From positions 186,001-250,000 of IMG/VR virus record IMGVR_UViG_3300042889_001503: DNA of 64,000 bases. The stretch is one strand, 5' to 3'. Origin of the DNA: a virus. How positions within the stretch are numbered: the stretch's first letter is position 1; every line of letters begins with the position of its first letter. Position numbers and translations under genes: made by a program. Under the pieces are notes generated by a model. The model was not told where the DNA came from and did no database searches. It worked only from the letters and a program-made list of their open reading frames with translations. Positions 33,017-40,783 of this stretch are shown here, piece by piece.

Positions 33017-33396
33017 TGAAAGTATTAATAACTGAGAGCAGATTAGAAAGTTTAATCATTGATTACTTAAATGATTCGTATTACCCTGATTATGGGTGGG
33101 CAAATCCTGATGTTTATCAAAAAGATGTTAAACAATATGGTGATGTTCTTTTCTTTGTTGATGACCGAGAATCTTATATTTATTATGGTTGTAATGCAAA
33201 CGCCGGTCCGGAAGATGAGTTCTTTGCGGGTTATGGTCATCTACATAATTATAAATGTCCTTTACTGTCAATATACCCCCTTATAACTCAAAGATTGGAT
33301 TCTACTTTTGGTGACATATGGAAACCAATATTCAAGAAATGGTTTGAAGATAATACAGGGTTAGAGGTTACTCAATTAACAACAAATTTCATATAA
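33016..33396 (+). CDS. short-leader, WF-tail family protein
   Basis: 126 residues. Leader MKVLITESRLESLIIDYLND; C-terminus FKKWFEDNTGLEVTQLTT. The middle YGWANPDVYQKDVKQYGDVL is similar in layout to the 58641 protein. Confidence 0.78.
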   Translation: MKVLITESRLESLIIDYLNDSYYPDYGWANPDVYQKDVKQYGDVLFFVDDRESYIYYGCNANAGPEDEFFAGYGHLHNYKCPLLSIYPLITQRLDSTFGDIWKPIFKKWFEDNTGLEVTQLTTNFI

Positions 33397-33695
33397 TGAA
33401 AGTATTAATAAAGGAAAGTAAGTATAATAATTTAATTGAGAACTATATCCTCAATGGTTATCCTGTAGTTAAAAACGTGACATTTACAACAAAGGATGTT
33501 TACTTGGCTAGTGGTAATAAAAGTGAGAGAAGAACAATTCAAAGAAACATCATTAATGTTGGGTTTAGAGGAGGTGAGATGCAGAATAGTCCAACACGAA
33601 CATTAAGAGAAATTAGAGCTGATATTAATCGTATGTTTGGTTTGGATATTGATATGTCAGGTTCACATTGGGGTATTGAGTATAAAATGTTGTAA
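33396..33695 (+). CDS. short-leader protein
   Basis: 99 residues, leader MKVLIKESKYNNLIENYI. C-terminal IRADINRMFGLDIDMSGSHW is a variant tail without the WF pair. Confidence 0.76.
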   Translation: MKVLIKESKYNNLIENYILNGYPVVKNVTFTTKDVYLASGNKSERRTIQRNIINVGFRGGEMQNSPTRTLREIRADINRMFGLDIDMSGSHWGIEYKML

Positions 33696-33697
33696 GT

Positions 33698-34027
33698 ATG
33701 AGAATAGTAATCACAGAAAATAAAAGAGATATGTTATTTAGAGAGGAGTTTAAAAACCTGTTTAATAAATTAACTCCAACAAGAGCCGGACATACCGAGA
33801 ACATTATCTACATATACTTTGATGAGGTATATGATGATAATGCGGTTACAGGGTTGGTATATAGACCAAGTAATCGTCAATTAATTATATATCCGGATTA
33901 CTTTATTAGTTTAAGAATGTTTGTTTCATCTGAAGAAGAACTAAAGGAAATGATAGGAATATGTTATGAGGAATTAACTGATAAAATAGTTAGATATTCT
34001 TGGATTTGGATAGATAATGAGTTATGA
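33698..34027 (+). CDS. short-leader protein
   Basis: 109 residues, leader MRIVITENKRDMLFREEF. Middle strand ENIIYIYFDEVYDDNAVTGL; tail ELKEMIGICYEELTDKIVRY. Overlaps the next gene by 4 nt. Confidence 0.76.
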   Translation: MRIVITENKRDMLFREEFKNLFNKLTPTRAGHTENIIYIYFDEVYDDNAVTGLVYRPSNRQLIIYPDYFISLRMFVSSEEELKEMIGICYEELTDKIVRYSWIWIDNEL

Positions 34028-34353
34028 AAATATTAATCACAGAAAATAAAAGATACCAATTAGCCTACAAGATATTAGACGATATTTTGAATGGATTGAC
34101 TCGTGAGGACATTGATTTAAATAAGGATTCCGTATTTAGTAACCAACAAATAATATTCAGAGATAACAGCGATGACATTTTTATGTGGTGGTCCGAAAAA
34201 TACGATTTATTGGAAGTTAATAAAGTTATGTGGGAACCACTAAGATTGTTCTCATTCAGTGGAGAAGAACTTGAAAGAGTTATTCATTGGTGGGTTAAAA
34301 ATAGATTAAGAATAGAACCGGAGGAGATTAATTTAATTGGTGACTATTATTAA
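34024..34353 (+). CDS. short-leader, WW-tail family protein
   Basis: 109 residues, leader MKILITENKRYQLAYKIL. Tail LERVIHWWVKNRLRIEPEEI follows the family pattern. Last gene of the cassette. Confidence 0.78.
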   Translation: MKILITENKRYQLAYKILDDILNGLTREDIDLNKDSVFSNQQIIFRDNSDDIFMWWSEKYDLLEVNKVMWEPLRLFSFSGEELERVIHWWVKNRLRIEPEEINLIGDYY

Positions 34354-34383
34354 ATGTCTTTTATTCTGAACAAAAACAATAAT

Positions 34384-34405
34384 AATGTCCGTAATAACGG
34401 ACATT
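34384..34405. repeat. perfect inverted repeat
   Basis: AATGTCCG and CGGACATT arms around TAATAA, directly before the direct-repeat pair. Confidence 0.65.
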
Positions 34406-34462
34406 TACATTTATTCCTACGTAAAAGTGTTGCCAATTACATTTATTCCTACGTAAAAGTGT
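34405..34462. repeat. 26-nt direct repeat pair
   Basis: Two exact copies (34405-34430 and 34437-34462) beginning TTACATTTATTCCTACG, separated by 6 nt, in the gap between the cassette and a minus-strand gene. Confidence 0.8.
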
Positions 34463-34525
34463 AATCAACAAATATATTTCATTTGTATAACTCCACACAA
34501 TGTGTAGTGGAACGCAAACAGAATA

Positions 34526-34804
34526 TTACTTCATATTCTTTAACACAGCCTCCAACATAGAGATAGATTCCTTATCTTTTTTTGATTTCACTGACTTAGA
34601 ATTAAGATACTCCAACGACTCAACCATCTCCTGTTTTTTATCCATAGGTTTGAAAGGGGAGTTTGGAACATTAATAGACTGTTTAACAACTTGTGGTTGA
34701 TAAACGGGAGGAGTCACGTTAGGGTATAACGTATTATATACCTTGATGGCATTATCGGACCCCTTAGTGGTTAGACGAATGATTAAGTATTTAAGTAGTT
34801 TCAT
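34526..34804 (-). CDS. small basic protein
   Basis: 92 residues, MKLLKYLIIRLTTKGSDNAI; a Pro-rich middle (YPNVTPPVYQPQVV) and helical charged C-terminus. Unknown function. The divergent gene 34853 lies beyond its promoter. Confidence 0.7.
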   Translation of the reverse strand: MKLLKYLIIRLTTKGSDNAIKVYNTLYPNVTPPVYQPQVVKQSINVPNSPFKPMDKKQEMVESLEYLNSKSVKSKKDKESISMLEAVLKNMK

Positions 34805-34808
34805 ATTT

Positions 34809-34816
34809 CAAAGATA
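34809..34816 (-). promoter_or_regulatory. TATCTTTG promoter (minus)
   Basis: 4 nt before the ATG of the 34526-34804 gene. Confidence 0.65.
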
Positions 34817-34839
34817 CAACATATTTTTTGTTCTCACAA

Positions 34840-34849
34840 GATATTTATC
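34840..34849 (+). promoter_or_regulatory. late-type box GATATTTATC
   Basis: 3 nt before ATG 34853. Confidence 0.6.
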
Positions 34850-34852
34850 ACT

Positions 34853-35260
34853 ATGGACATACAGGAAAACGTATATAGAATTAAACAAATAATGACTGAA
34901 GGTAAGGACGCTTATGTCTCAAGAGCTCGTTCTGACCAAGAGTATGAGGAAGAATATCCAAAATGGAAAAAAACTATAATTAAACTTTTAGAGATGGAAA
35001 TAGATTCAAAGGCAGAAATTAACAATGGTAAAATAATAGTTTTGCTTAATGGGAAAAACCTTGACAAAAATCTAATTAAATATGATAAAATAAATGAAAG
35101 ATTATGGTATGATTATTCCTTACAAGAAAATTTGGAAGGTTATATACCATACGGTTATTTATCAAGACATTTTAAATACGGACTTCAGGACTTCTTCAAA
35201 AAACATTTCCCGGACTATGGTGTTAGAGAACTAACGGCTGCGAGTTTAGTAAGTTACTAA
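34853..35260 (+). CDS. helical-leader protein
   Basis: 135 residues, leader MDIQENVYRIKQIMTEGK (M-T-E at 14-16, slightly off the [I/L]-x-E rule). The C-terminal LSRHFKYGLQDFFKKHFPDY is related to the WF-tail helix. Unknown function. Confidence 0.75.
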   Translation: MDIQENVYRIKQIMTEGKDAYVSRARSDQEYEEEYPKWKKTIIKLLEMEIDSKAEINNGKIIVLLNGKNLDKNLIKYDKINERLWYDYSLQENLEGYIPYGYLSRHFKYGLQDFFKKHFPDYGVRELTAASLVSY

Positions 35261-35265
35261 TGAAA

Positions 35266-35667
35266 TTATTCCAATAAATGTTTAACATCGTTATAACTTT
35301 TATTGTTATCCATACAAAAATCATATAGTTTTATAACACTATCAATCTCGGGGTGTTTATTTTTAATCCATTCCATCATAACAATATTAAATTTGTCAGA
35401 AGGTAAAGATAACATAGGTGCAAGTAGGTTTGAGAATCCGTAAATACCTTTGACAGTATAACCATCATTTATATATGTTACATTCTGACCGGTCCCAAAT
35501 ATTTTTTTCTTACGTCGTTTAATTCCGATAATTGATTGTTTCCCATAAGAAAATAAAAAATAACCATTCATACTGACAACCAATACTTCTTCCAACGAGG
35601 TTATCTCGTTAATTTTAGGATAGAATACACTAATGTATTTGTCTATTATTTTAAGTTGGTCCAACAT
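35266..35667 (-). CDS. hypothetical protein
   Basis: 133 residues; MLDQLKIIDKYISVFYPKIN, with a basic KRRKKKIFGTGQNVTY segment. Unknown; 1-nt overlap with the upstream minus gene. Confidence 0.72.
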   Translation of the reverse strand: MLDQLKIIDKYISVFYPKINEITSLEEVLVVSMNGYFLFSYGKQSIIGIKRRKKKIFGTGQNVTYINDGYTVKGIYGFSNLLAPMLSLPSDKFNIVMMEWIKNKHPEIDSVIKLYDFCMDNNKSYNDVKHLLE

Positions 35668-35915
35668 TACACTTTGAAGATAAATTCTTTAGACATATTC
35701 TTTTTACACTCAGTTCCGATTGGGAACATACCTTGACTATTAGAAACATCTTCACAGTCAACAGCAAGCCAATCAGTAGTCATATGAACCATAAACTTTA
35801 CTTGTTCCGGTTTCATAGGTTTGTTACAACAAACACATCTCTCGGTGTGTCCATCCTTTTGTAATCTTTCGTTTTTATCGAAGTTAGGGCTGATGTATAG
35901 TTCGGTAGTGTTCAT
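35667..35915 (-). CDS. zinc-ribbon-like small protein
   Basis: 82 residues from MNTTELYISPNFDKNERLQK, start set by the TATCTTTG box. ERCVCCNKPMKPEQV and FPIGTECKKN give CxxC...C positions. Resembles phage DUF6011-like zinc knuckles, which is tentative. Confidence 0.72.
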   Translation of the reverse strand: MNTTELYISPNFDKNERLQKDGHTERCVCCNKPMKPEQVKFMVHMTTDWLAVDCEDVSNSQGMFPIGTECKKNMSKEFIFKV

Positions 35916-35934
35916 AATAATATCATTTAGATTA

Positions 35935-35942
35935 CAAAGATA
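35935..35942 (-). promoter_or_regulatory. TATCTTTG promoter (minus)
   Basis: 19 nt before ATG 35915. Confidence 0.7.
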
Positions 35943-35992
35943 CAATTATATTTTTATTTGACAAAATAACTTTCAATGATTATTATTGTTGT

Positions 35993-36241
35993 ATGAGAAT
36001 TAAAGCGATATATAAGAAAAACTTAAAGATGAGTGAGGGTAAAGTGGCGGCACAGATTGCTCACGCAGTTAAGAATTTGGGAATAACACCGGTTGATAGT
36101 GATATCATAGTATTAAAGGTGTCAGATAAGAAGTTTGATGAGTTAACATCACAGAATGATTGTTACATTCAAACAGATAAAGGTATGACCGAGGTGGAGT
36201 CGGGAACACAAACCGCGGCGGCGTGGATAGAAATACAATAA
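35993..36241 (+). CDS. peptidyl-tRNA hydrolase, Pth2 type
   Basis: 82 residues. KMSEGKVAAQIAHAVKN at 12-28 carries the Pth2 active-site Lys/Gln/His region, and the C-terminus DKGMTEVESGTQTAAAWIEI matches the conserved D-x-G-x-T-x-(V)-x-x-G-(T)-x-T. Pth2 releases peptides from tRNA and is archaeal/eukaryotic in distribution but recurrent in phages. About 35 residues shorter than cellular Pth2 in the middle. Rescue of tRNA pools alongside the CCA-adding enzyme is inferred. Overlaps the next ATG by 1 nt. Confidence 0.85.
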   Translation: MRIKAIYKKNLKMSEGKVAAQIAHAVKNLGITPVDSDIIVLKVSDKKFDELTSQNDCYIQTDKGMTEVESGTQTAAAWIEIQ

Positions 36242-36522
36242 TGATATTACCTGCTGACTACACAAAATTAACCCAACCACAAAGGAGGGAAGTTAGACTA
36301 CAATATATCAAGGAACAGAATAATCTTTGTATGTATTGTGGTGAAACATTATATGAAGGCGCACCCGAAAGAATAACAAAAAAACCAATTACTTGGGGTT
36401 TATTTCCTCCGGGATTTTTAGACCACCCAATCCATCTTCAACATTGTCATAAGACTAATATGACTGAAGGTGCCGTCCATAGTTATTGTAATGCCGTTCT
36501 ATGGCAATACGAGGGGAGATAA
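36241..36522 (+). CDS. HNH / recombination-endonuclease-VII-like protein
   Basis: 93 residues from MILPADYTKLTQPQRREVRL. NNLCMYCGETL (CxxC), then DHPIHLQHCHKT, MTEGAVHSYCNAVLWQYEG form the Cys-His-Asn arrangement of small phage HNH/EndoVII-like nucleases. Only three clear Cys remain for zinc, so activity is uncertain. Confidence 0.75.
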   Translation: MILPADYTKLTQPQRREVRLQYIKEQNNLCMYCGETLYEGAPERITKKPITWGLFPPGFLDHPIHLQHCHKTNMTEGAVHSYCNAVLWQYEGR

Positions 36523-36532
36523 AATTAAACGA

Positions 36533-36558
36533 GGGAAAGTAATTTTTCCCTTTTTTTT
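36533..36558 (+). terminator. rho-independent terminator
   Basis: GGGAAA / TTTCCC stem followed by eight T; immediately before a late box. Confidence 0.8.
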
Positions 36559-36567
36559 ATATTTATA
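36558..36567 (+). promoter_or_regulatory. late-type box TATATTTATA
   Basis: 3 nt before ATG 36571. Confidence 0.6.
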
Positions 36568-36570
36568 GTT

Positions 36571-37341
36571 ATGAACTTACACGAAGATATACAAAGAATA
36601 AGACAAATGATGATTTCTGAGGAGATGGTCCAATCAGATGCGTGGAAATCAATCAAAAAAACATTAGACATTCTTAAAAAGAAAAAGAAAGTTTTAATCT
36701 TAAGTTGTTCCAATAGATATAATTGGGATGAAAAAAACCTTGACATACCAAAATCAAAGATGATTGCAATGTATCTTAACGATGAGTTAAAAGACTCAGT
36801 GTTAATTGATGTTTCCGAACTTAACATTGTTCCTTGTGAGGGGAATGTATCAAGAAAAGACGGGAACAGTTGTGGATTACTTAAATCTATGCTCAAAGAT
36901 AAGAAAAAGAATCCATCCGGAGACCATAGATGTTGGGCAAGTTATAACAATCCAAAGGATGAGTTATGGAAGATATCCAAAGAGTTATTTGAGTCAGATG
37001 CTGTTGTATTCTTTAGTTCAATTAGATGGGGACAAACCAATATGTTCTATCAGAATTTAATTGAGCGATTGACTTGGATTGAGAACAGACACGCAACATT
37101 GGGGGAATCAAATCTTGTTAAAGATATTGAGACAGGATTCATTTGTGTTGGACAGAATTGGAATGGTGAGAACGTAACTGAAACACAGAAAGAAGTTCAT
37201 AAGTTTTATGGATTCAAACCAAACAATGACTTGTATTGGAATTGGCAATATACCAAAGATGTGAATGATGAAACTCAAAAATCATATAAGGATTCACACA
37301 AGAAGTTTATTAAAGATACAAAATTACCTGAAGATAAATAA
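36571..37341 (+). CDS. NAD(P)H/FMN reductase-like flavodoxin fold with helical leader
   Basis: 256 residues. Leader MNLHEDIQRIRQMMISEEM (I-S-E at 15-17). After it, KKVLILSCSNRYNWDEKNLD, then LKDSVLIDVSELNI, a Cys-containing insert and DAVVFFSSIRWGQTNMFYQN LIERL match the NADPH-dependent FMN reductase fold (phosphate loop after strand 1, then SS-x-R-W-G-Q...K/N-LIER). An oxidoreductase preceded by a packaging-type leader is unusual. The substrate is unknown. Confidence 0.78.
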   Translation: MNLHEDIQRIRQMMISEEMVQSDAWKSIKKTLDILKKKKKVLILSCSNRYNWDEKNLDIPKSKMIAMYLNDELKDSVLIDVSELNIVPCEGNVSRKDGNSCGLLKSMLKDKKKNPSGDHRCWASYNNPKDELWKISKELFESDAVVFFSSIRWGQTNMFYQNLIERLTWIENRHATLGESNLVKDIETGFICVGQNWNGENVTETQKEVHKFYGFKPNNDLYWNWQYTKDVNDETQKSYKDSHKKFIKDTKLPEDK

Positions 37342-38066
37342 TGAACTTACGACATGACATAAAAAGAATATTAAGGGAAGAAACAAATAAAGATTTAACT
37401 TCGGTAATAGAAATGTTATTAGAGGGATTTGTTAATGACCACAAAGACATTCTTTGTAAGGTTGAGGTTAAGCACCCGGACAAGAGAACCAAACTACCAC
37501 ATTCGGATAATGTTTATGAGAATTACAGAGCAACATTTTATTTAATTGCTCATAAAGGTGGGTATTCAACAACAAGAGCTCAATTGATGGATAACGTAAT
37601 GAATGAGGTGTGGGATTTGGTATATAATTATACCGGACAGAAATTAGATATGTTTACCAAACACGTAAAGAGTTGTGACGATATTATAAAAGAGAGTAAA
37701 GATAATAGTATTTCTGATATGATAAAAACTTTGGGGGTTTCTGATGCCATTAAGTATTTTGGGAATTACTACACAATTGAGCCATACTTAAAAGTGGTTG
37801 ATAAAGTTAATTTTATTAAAGAAAAAGTTAGAGAATTAAGTGATGATGGTAGTGGTGTTGGTTTACACGAGATAAATGAAGAGCCACTTCATTATAGTGA
37901 TGAAGATGGGGAGGAACATCAAATAGAATGGTTAGGACTAACAAGTGTAGACATTAGTGTATATGAAGATGAGTATAGTGGTCATTTAAGGGACTATTAT
38001 TCTAAGTATGAAAGTTTACCTGTGCAAATAATTGAGGAATTGGTTGAGATATTATTAAACCACTAA
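37341..38066 (+). CDS. helical-leader protein (family with 38070, 38618)
   Basis: 241 residues, leader MNLRHDIKRILREETN (L-R-E at 11-13). Residues about 130-230 (AIKYFGNYYTIEPYLKVVDK, FIKEKVRELS) align with the 38618 protein, showing paralogy. N-terminal half unrecognised. Confidence 0.77.
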   Translation: MNLRHDIKRILREETNKDLTSVIEMLLEGFVNDHKDILCKVEVKHPDKRTKLPHSDNVYENYRATFYLIAHKGGYSTTRAQLMDNVMNEVWDLVYNYTGQKLDMFTKHVKSCDDIIKESKDNSISDMIKTLGVSDAIKYFGNYYTIEPYLKVVDKVNFIKEKVRELSDDGSGVGLHEINEEPLHYSDEDGEEHQIEWLGLTSVDISVYEDEYSGHLRDYYSKYESLPVQIIEELVEILLNH

Positions 38067-38069
38067 GAT

Positions 38070-38615
38070 ATGAATTTAAACGAGAACATACATAGAATCC
38101 ATCAGATGATGGGTGTAGTGAGTGAAGATGTGAGTCCAAACACTGTTAAAACAATAATTGATATATTAGGTATTAGAGATGCTATTAATTATTATGGGGG
38201 TTATGAGAACCTTAAAAAATATCTAAATTTGGTTTATGATAGGAAGAGTGGTAAATGGGTGCACGCGAGTACATTACAGACCAATCCTGTTGATTTAAAT
38301 ACTATTACATCAAGAGAAGATAAGATTGAGTTTATTAAGGATACAATTTTTACTCAATACTACGGATTGTTTACTTATGGAGATGAAGGTTGGGACGAGA
38401 GTGATTATTCTGTGTTAGAGAGTACTGAAACTTATGAAAAGGTAGCATTTACATACTATACTGATGAATTAAATGTAACAACATTTTATAGAAATGAGAA
38501 TGGTGAGTTTTCATCTCAAACCGAAAATGATGACCATAGTGAAACAATTAAATATGAGGATTTACCGGATGATATGATTAATAACGCATTTGAGTTTATA
38601 GCTAAAAAAATTTAA
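38070..38615 (+). CDS. helical-leader protein, paralogue
   Basis: 181 residues. MNLNENIHRIHQMMGVVSED leader; the first 44 nt of this gene are identical to those of 38618. Body motif AINYYGGYENLKKYLNL relates it to its neighbours. Confidence 0.78.
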   Translation: MNLNENIHRIHQMMGVVSEDVSPNTVKTIIDILGIRDAINYYGGYENLKKYLNLVYDRKSGKWVHASTLQTNPVDLNTITSREDKIEFIKDTIFTQYYGLFTYGDEGWDESDYSVLESTETYEKVAFTYYTDELNVTTFYRNENGEFSSQTENDDHSETIKYEDLPDDMINNAFEFIAKKI

Positions 38616-38617
38616 TT

Positions 38618-39076
38618 ATGAATTTAAACGAGAACATACATAGAATCCATCAGATGATGGGGATTATCAATGAGAATAAAGTGGTTGATGTTGTTCAAGA
38701 AATGGGGTTATACCAAGCCACTCGTTATTTTGGGGGTTATGACAAAGTTACAAAATTAATGGGGGATTATGTGTTCTCAAATGAAGAAATGATTGATTTT
38801 ATTAGAGAGGCTATAAAACATTTAGCTTACAAACATAATTCAACCGGGATATCTACGTATGAATTAAATATGAATTCTATTCCATATGGTTCTCCTGATG
38901 AGGAGTTACATCAAATTGAGTATTTCAACCCGGAGTATGTTACCATAGATGTTTATGGTGGTGAAGAGTATGAAAGACACAGAAGTAGTTATACTGAACG
39001 ATATGAGGATTTGGATGATAATACATTAGATGAGGTTTTCCTGTTTATGGTTGACGCAGTAGAACACTACAAATAG
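38618..39076 (+). CDS. helical-leader protein, paralogue
   Basis: 152 residues. MNLNENIHRIHQMMGIINEN leader (I-N-E at 17-19). ATRYFGGYDKVTKLMGDY then MIDFIREAIKHLA parallels the 37341 protein. Confidence 0.78.
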   Translation: MNLNENIHRIHQMMGIINENKVVDVVQEMGLYQATRYFGGYDKVTKLMGDYVFSNEEMIDFIREAIKHLAYKHNSTGISTYELNMNSIPYGSPDEELHQIEYFNPEYVTIDVYGGEEYERHRSSYTERYEDLDDNTLDEVFLFMVDAVEHYK

Positions 39077-39078
39077 AT

Positions 39079-39492
39079 ATGAGTTTACAAGATACCATAA
39101 GAAGAATATTAAGAGAGGAATCCTATTCTCCGGCGAGTGATGAATATACTCCGGGGGAATATATTGTTCATAAATCAAATCCTATATGGAGAGACAACAT
39201 AGAACTTACCGGATTACAAACATCGGTGGGGGAATGTTATCAATCACACGTCGGTGACGATGAAGAATGTAAACCATCCATATTTGCAACAGATTCATTA
39301 GATGAAAAAGATATGTTTGATTCCACATATGACGATGACATTTGGATTATCAATACGGAATGTGCCGGGGTTACTTGGTATAAAGACAAACATTTTGATG
39401 GTGGATATTACAAACATCATATAGTTACATTCGAGAACATATCACCGGACTGTCTTAGATTATTATATAAAGGAACGGGGAAAAGTTATTAA
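39079..39492 (+). CDS. helical-leader protein
   Basis: 137 residues, leader MSLQDTIRRILREESYSPAS (L-R-E at 11-13). The body (PIWRDNIELTGLQTSVGECY, PSIFATDSLDEKDMFD, TWYKDKHFDGGYYKHHIVT) has the layout of ADP-ribosyltransferase-like phage proteins that carry IFAT and KD motifs, but I cannot confirm it. Confidence 0.75.
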   Translation: MSLQDTIRRILREESYSPASDEYTPGEYIVHKSNPIWRDNIELTGLQTSVGECYQSHVGDDEECKPSIFATDSLDEKDMFDSTYDDDIWIINTECAGVTWYKDKHFDGGYYKHHIVTFENISPDCLRLLYKGTGKSY

Positions 39493-39553
39493 TGTATATT
39501 ATAATATACAAAACACAATAAAAACGGGGATAATGTATATTATAGTATACATT
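39491..39553. repeat. two near-identical palindromes
   Basis: TGTATATTATAATATACA (39493-39510) is a perfect 18-nt palindrome, and a near copy ATGTATATTATAGTATACAT lies at 39533-39552. They bracket the 5' side of gene 39561. Confidence 0.75.
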
Positions 39554-39560
39554 TAACACT

Positions 39561-39818
39561 ATGGAGGCAGTATTAAAAATAGTAGATAAGTTAATAGATA
39601 AATTCATATTACCTATGGATGATGATATTATGGAATATCACATAACATCATATGATGATACAATAGAGATTACATTTTGGATGGCAGGAACCGAATCGGA
39701 AGTTGAGGAGGAGATTGTGGAAGAATGTTGGACCGTTTTAAGTACACTTGGTTCAATACCCTACAGATTTTTATTTAGATTCACTACAGAGGGGGACAAT
39801 TTCTACGAATACTCATAA
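39561..39818 (+). CDS. small acidic protein
   Basis: 85 residues, MEAVLKIVDKLIDKFILPMD; mixed alpha/beta with EVEEEIVEECWTVLSTLG. Sits between palindromes and a direct-repeat pair, suggesting regulated expression. Confidence 0.72.
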   Translation: MEAVLKIVDKLIDKFILPMDDDIMEYHITSYDDTIEITFWMAGTESEVEEEIVEECWTVLSTLGSIPYRFLFRFTTEGDNFYEYS

Positions 39819-39870
39819 TATAAGTCCTAAACCTTATAAACCACTAATATAAGTCCTAAACCTTATAAAC
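39816..39870. repeat. 26-nt direct repeat pair
   Basis: Exact copies at 39816-39841 and 39845-39870 (core ATAAGTCCTAAACCTTATAA, itself an imperfect dyad), separated by 3 nt at the convergence of 39561 and 39877. Confidence 0.8.
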
Positions 39871-39876
39871 GTGGGA

Positions 39877-40230
39877 TTAATCAATATGATATTTAGTGAT
39901 ATGATATCTACCACATTTATTACAATGCCAAGTAGTATATACAACCTTTTCAACGTGTAGATTATATCTTTCCATAAACCAAGGGATAAAGATATCGTTT
40001 ATATCATAACCACTTGTAACACCAAACATAGATACTAATTGATTTGATATCTCCTCAGATAATTCAACTATTCCATTATCACGATTAAATGTGAAAGACA
40101 TATCGTCACCACTATCTTTATAGATAATAAATCTATGACCAACGGAATACTTCCTTAAGTTACCATAGTCCATATCCAACCATTTGGTAACGACATTTTT
40201 TCTCTTGTTCTCTGTGATTATTACTTTCAT
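39877..40230 (-). CDS. short-leader, WF-tail protein with zinc knuckle
   Basis: 117 residues, leader MKVIITENKRKNVVTKWL (I-T-E at 5-7). The tail IPWFMERYNLHVEKVVYTTWHCNKCGRYH adds CxxC...H to the family motif. Overlaps the upstream paralogue by 4 nt. Confidence 0.78.
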   Translation of the reverse strand: MKVIITENKRKNVVTKWLDMDYGNLRKYSVGHRFIIYKDSGDDMSFTFNRDNGIVELSEEISNQLVSMFGVTSGYDINDIFIPWFMERYNLHVEKVVYTTWHCNKCGRYHITKYHID

Positions 40231-40532
40231 ATTTGTTCTACTCTATGACATTTCTTGGCTCTAAACCCAAACTTTTTATTACCCCAATCCAATAACAACT
40301 CACTAACTTCATCGTTATCAAATCCGAACATACTACGGATAAAATCCCATATTTCATTTAAAACATAGAATCCTTTTACTCTACTGTTGTAAAGCATTTT
40401 GAACATTCCCTTATCGGATATGAATACTCCTTCGTGTGAGGGGAATATCATCTTTTTTAAGTCGGGATATTCCTCTTCTAACCAATTAATGGCGAGACGG
40501 ATTCGTTTGTTCTCTGTGATTATAATCTTCAT
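40227..40532 (-). CDS. short-leader, W-tail family protein
   Basis: 101 residues, leader MKIIITENKRIRLAINWL. Then SMFGFDNDEVSELLLDWGNK KFGFRAKKCHRV. Paralogous to 39877 and 52934. Confidence 0.78.
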   Translation of the reverse strand: MKIIITENKRIRLAINWLEEEYPDLKKMIFPSHEGVFISDKGMFKMLYNSRVKGFYVLNEIWDFIRSMFGFDNDEVSELLLDWGNKKFGFRAKKCHRVEQI

Positions 40533-40536
40533 ATCA

Positions 40537-40546
40537 AATAAATATC
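40537..40546 (-). promoter_or_regulatory. late-type box (GATATTTATT on minus)
   Basis: 4 nt before ATG 40532; a TATCTTTG box lies just beyond it. Confidence 0.6.
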
Positions 40547-40549
40547 TAA

Positions 40550-40557
40550 CAAAGATA
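40550..40557 (-). promoter_or_regulatory. TATCTTTG promoter (minus)
   Basis: 17 nt before ATG 40532; stacked with the late-type box, suggesting dual-phase expression. Confidence 0.55.
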
Positions 40558-40602
40558 AAACATTTTATTGATTATCCGGGGGGAATTATATATAATTAGA
40601 GT

Positions 40603-40779
40603 ATGGAAGAATTAACATTATTAGAAGCGTTATGTATTGTGAGAACAGGTTTTGCCACAGAGGAGGAAAAACAACTTCTTTTTATGGCGGAAGATGTTAT
40701 ACAACAGGAAAGTAGAAGGTTACACTTAATATATAGAAAAGCGTTAATAGAAAACGAACTAAAACAAATAAATAAATAA
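40603..40779 (+). CDS. small helical protein
   Basis: 58 residues, MEELTLLEALCIVRTGFATE; charged helices, no family. 4 nt before the nitroreductase, likely co-transcribed. Confidence 0.65.
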   Translation: MEELTLLEALCIVRTGFATEEEKQLLFMAEDVIQQESRRLHLIYRKALIENELKQINK

Positions 40780-40783
40780 TACT

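Noticed and set aside
34405-34462. Repeat pair considered as CRISPR
   Set aside because: Only two repeats, a 6-nt spacer and no cas genes. The same holds for 39816-39870.
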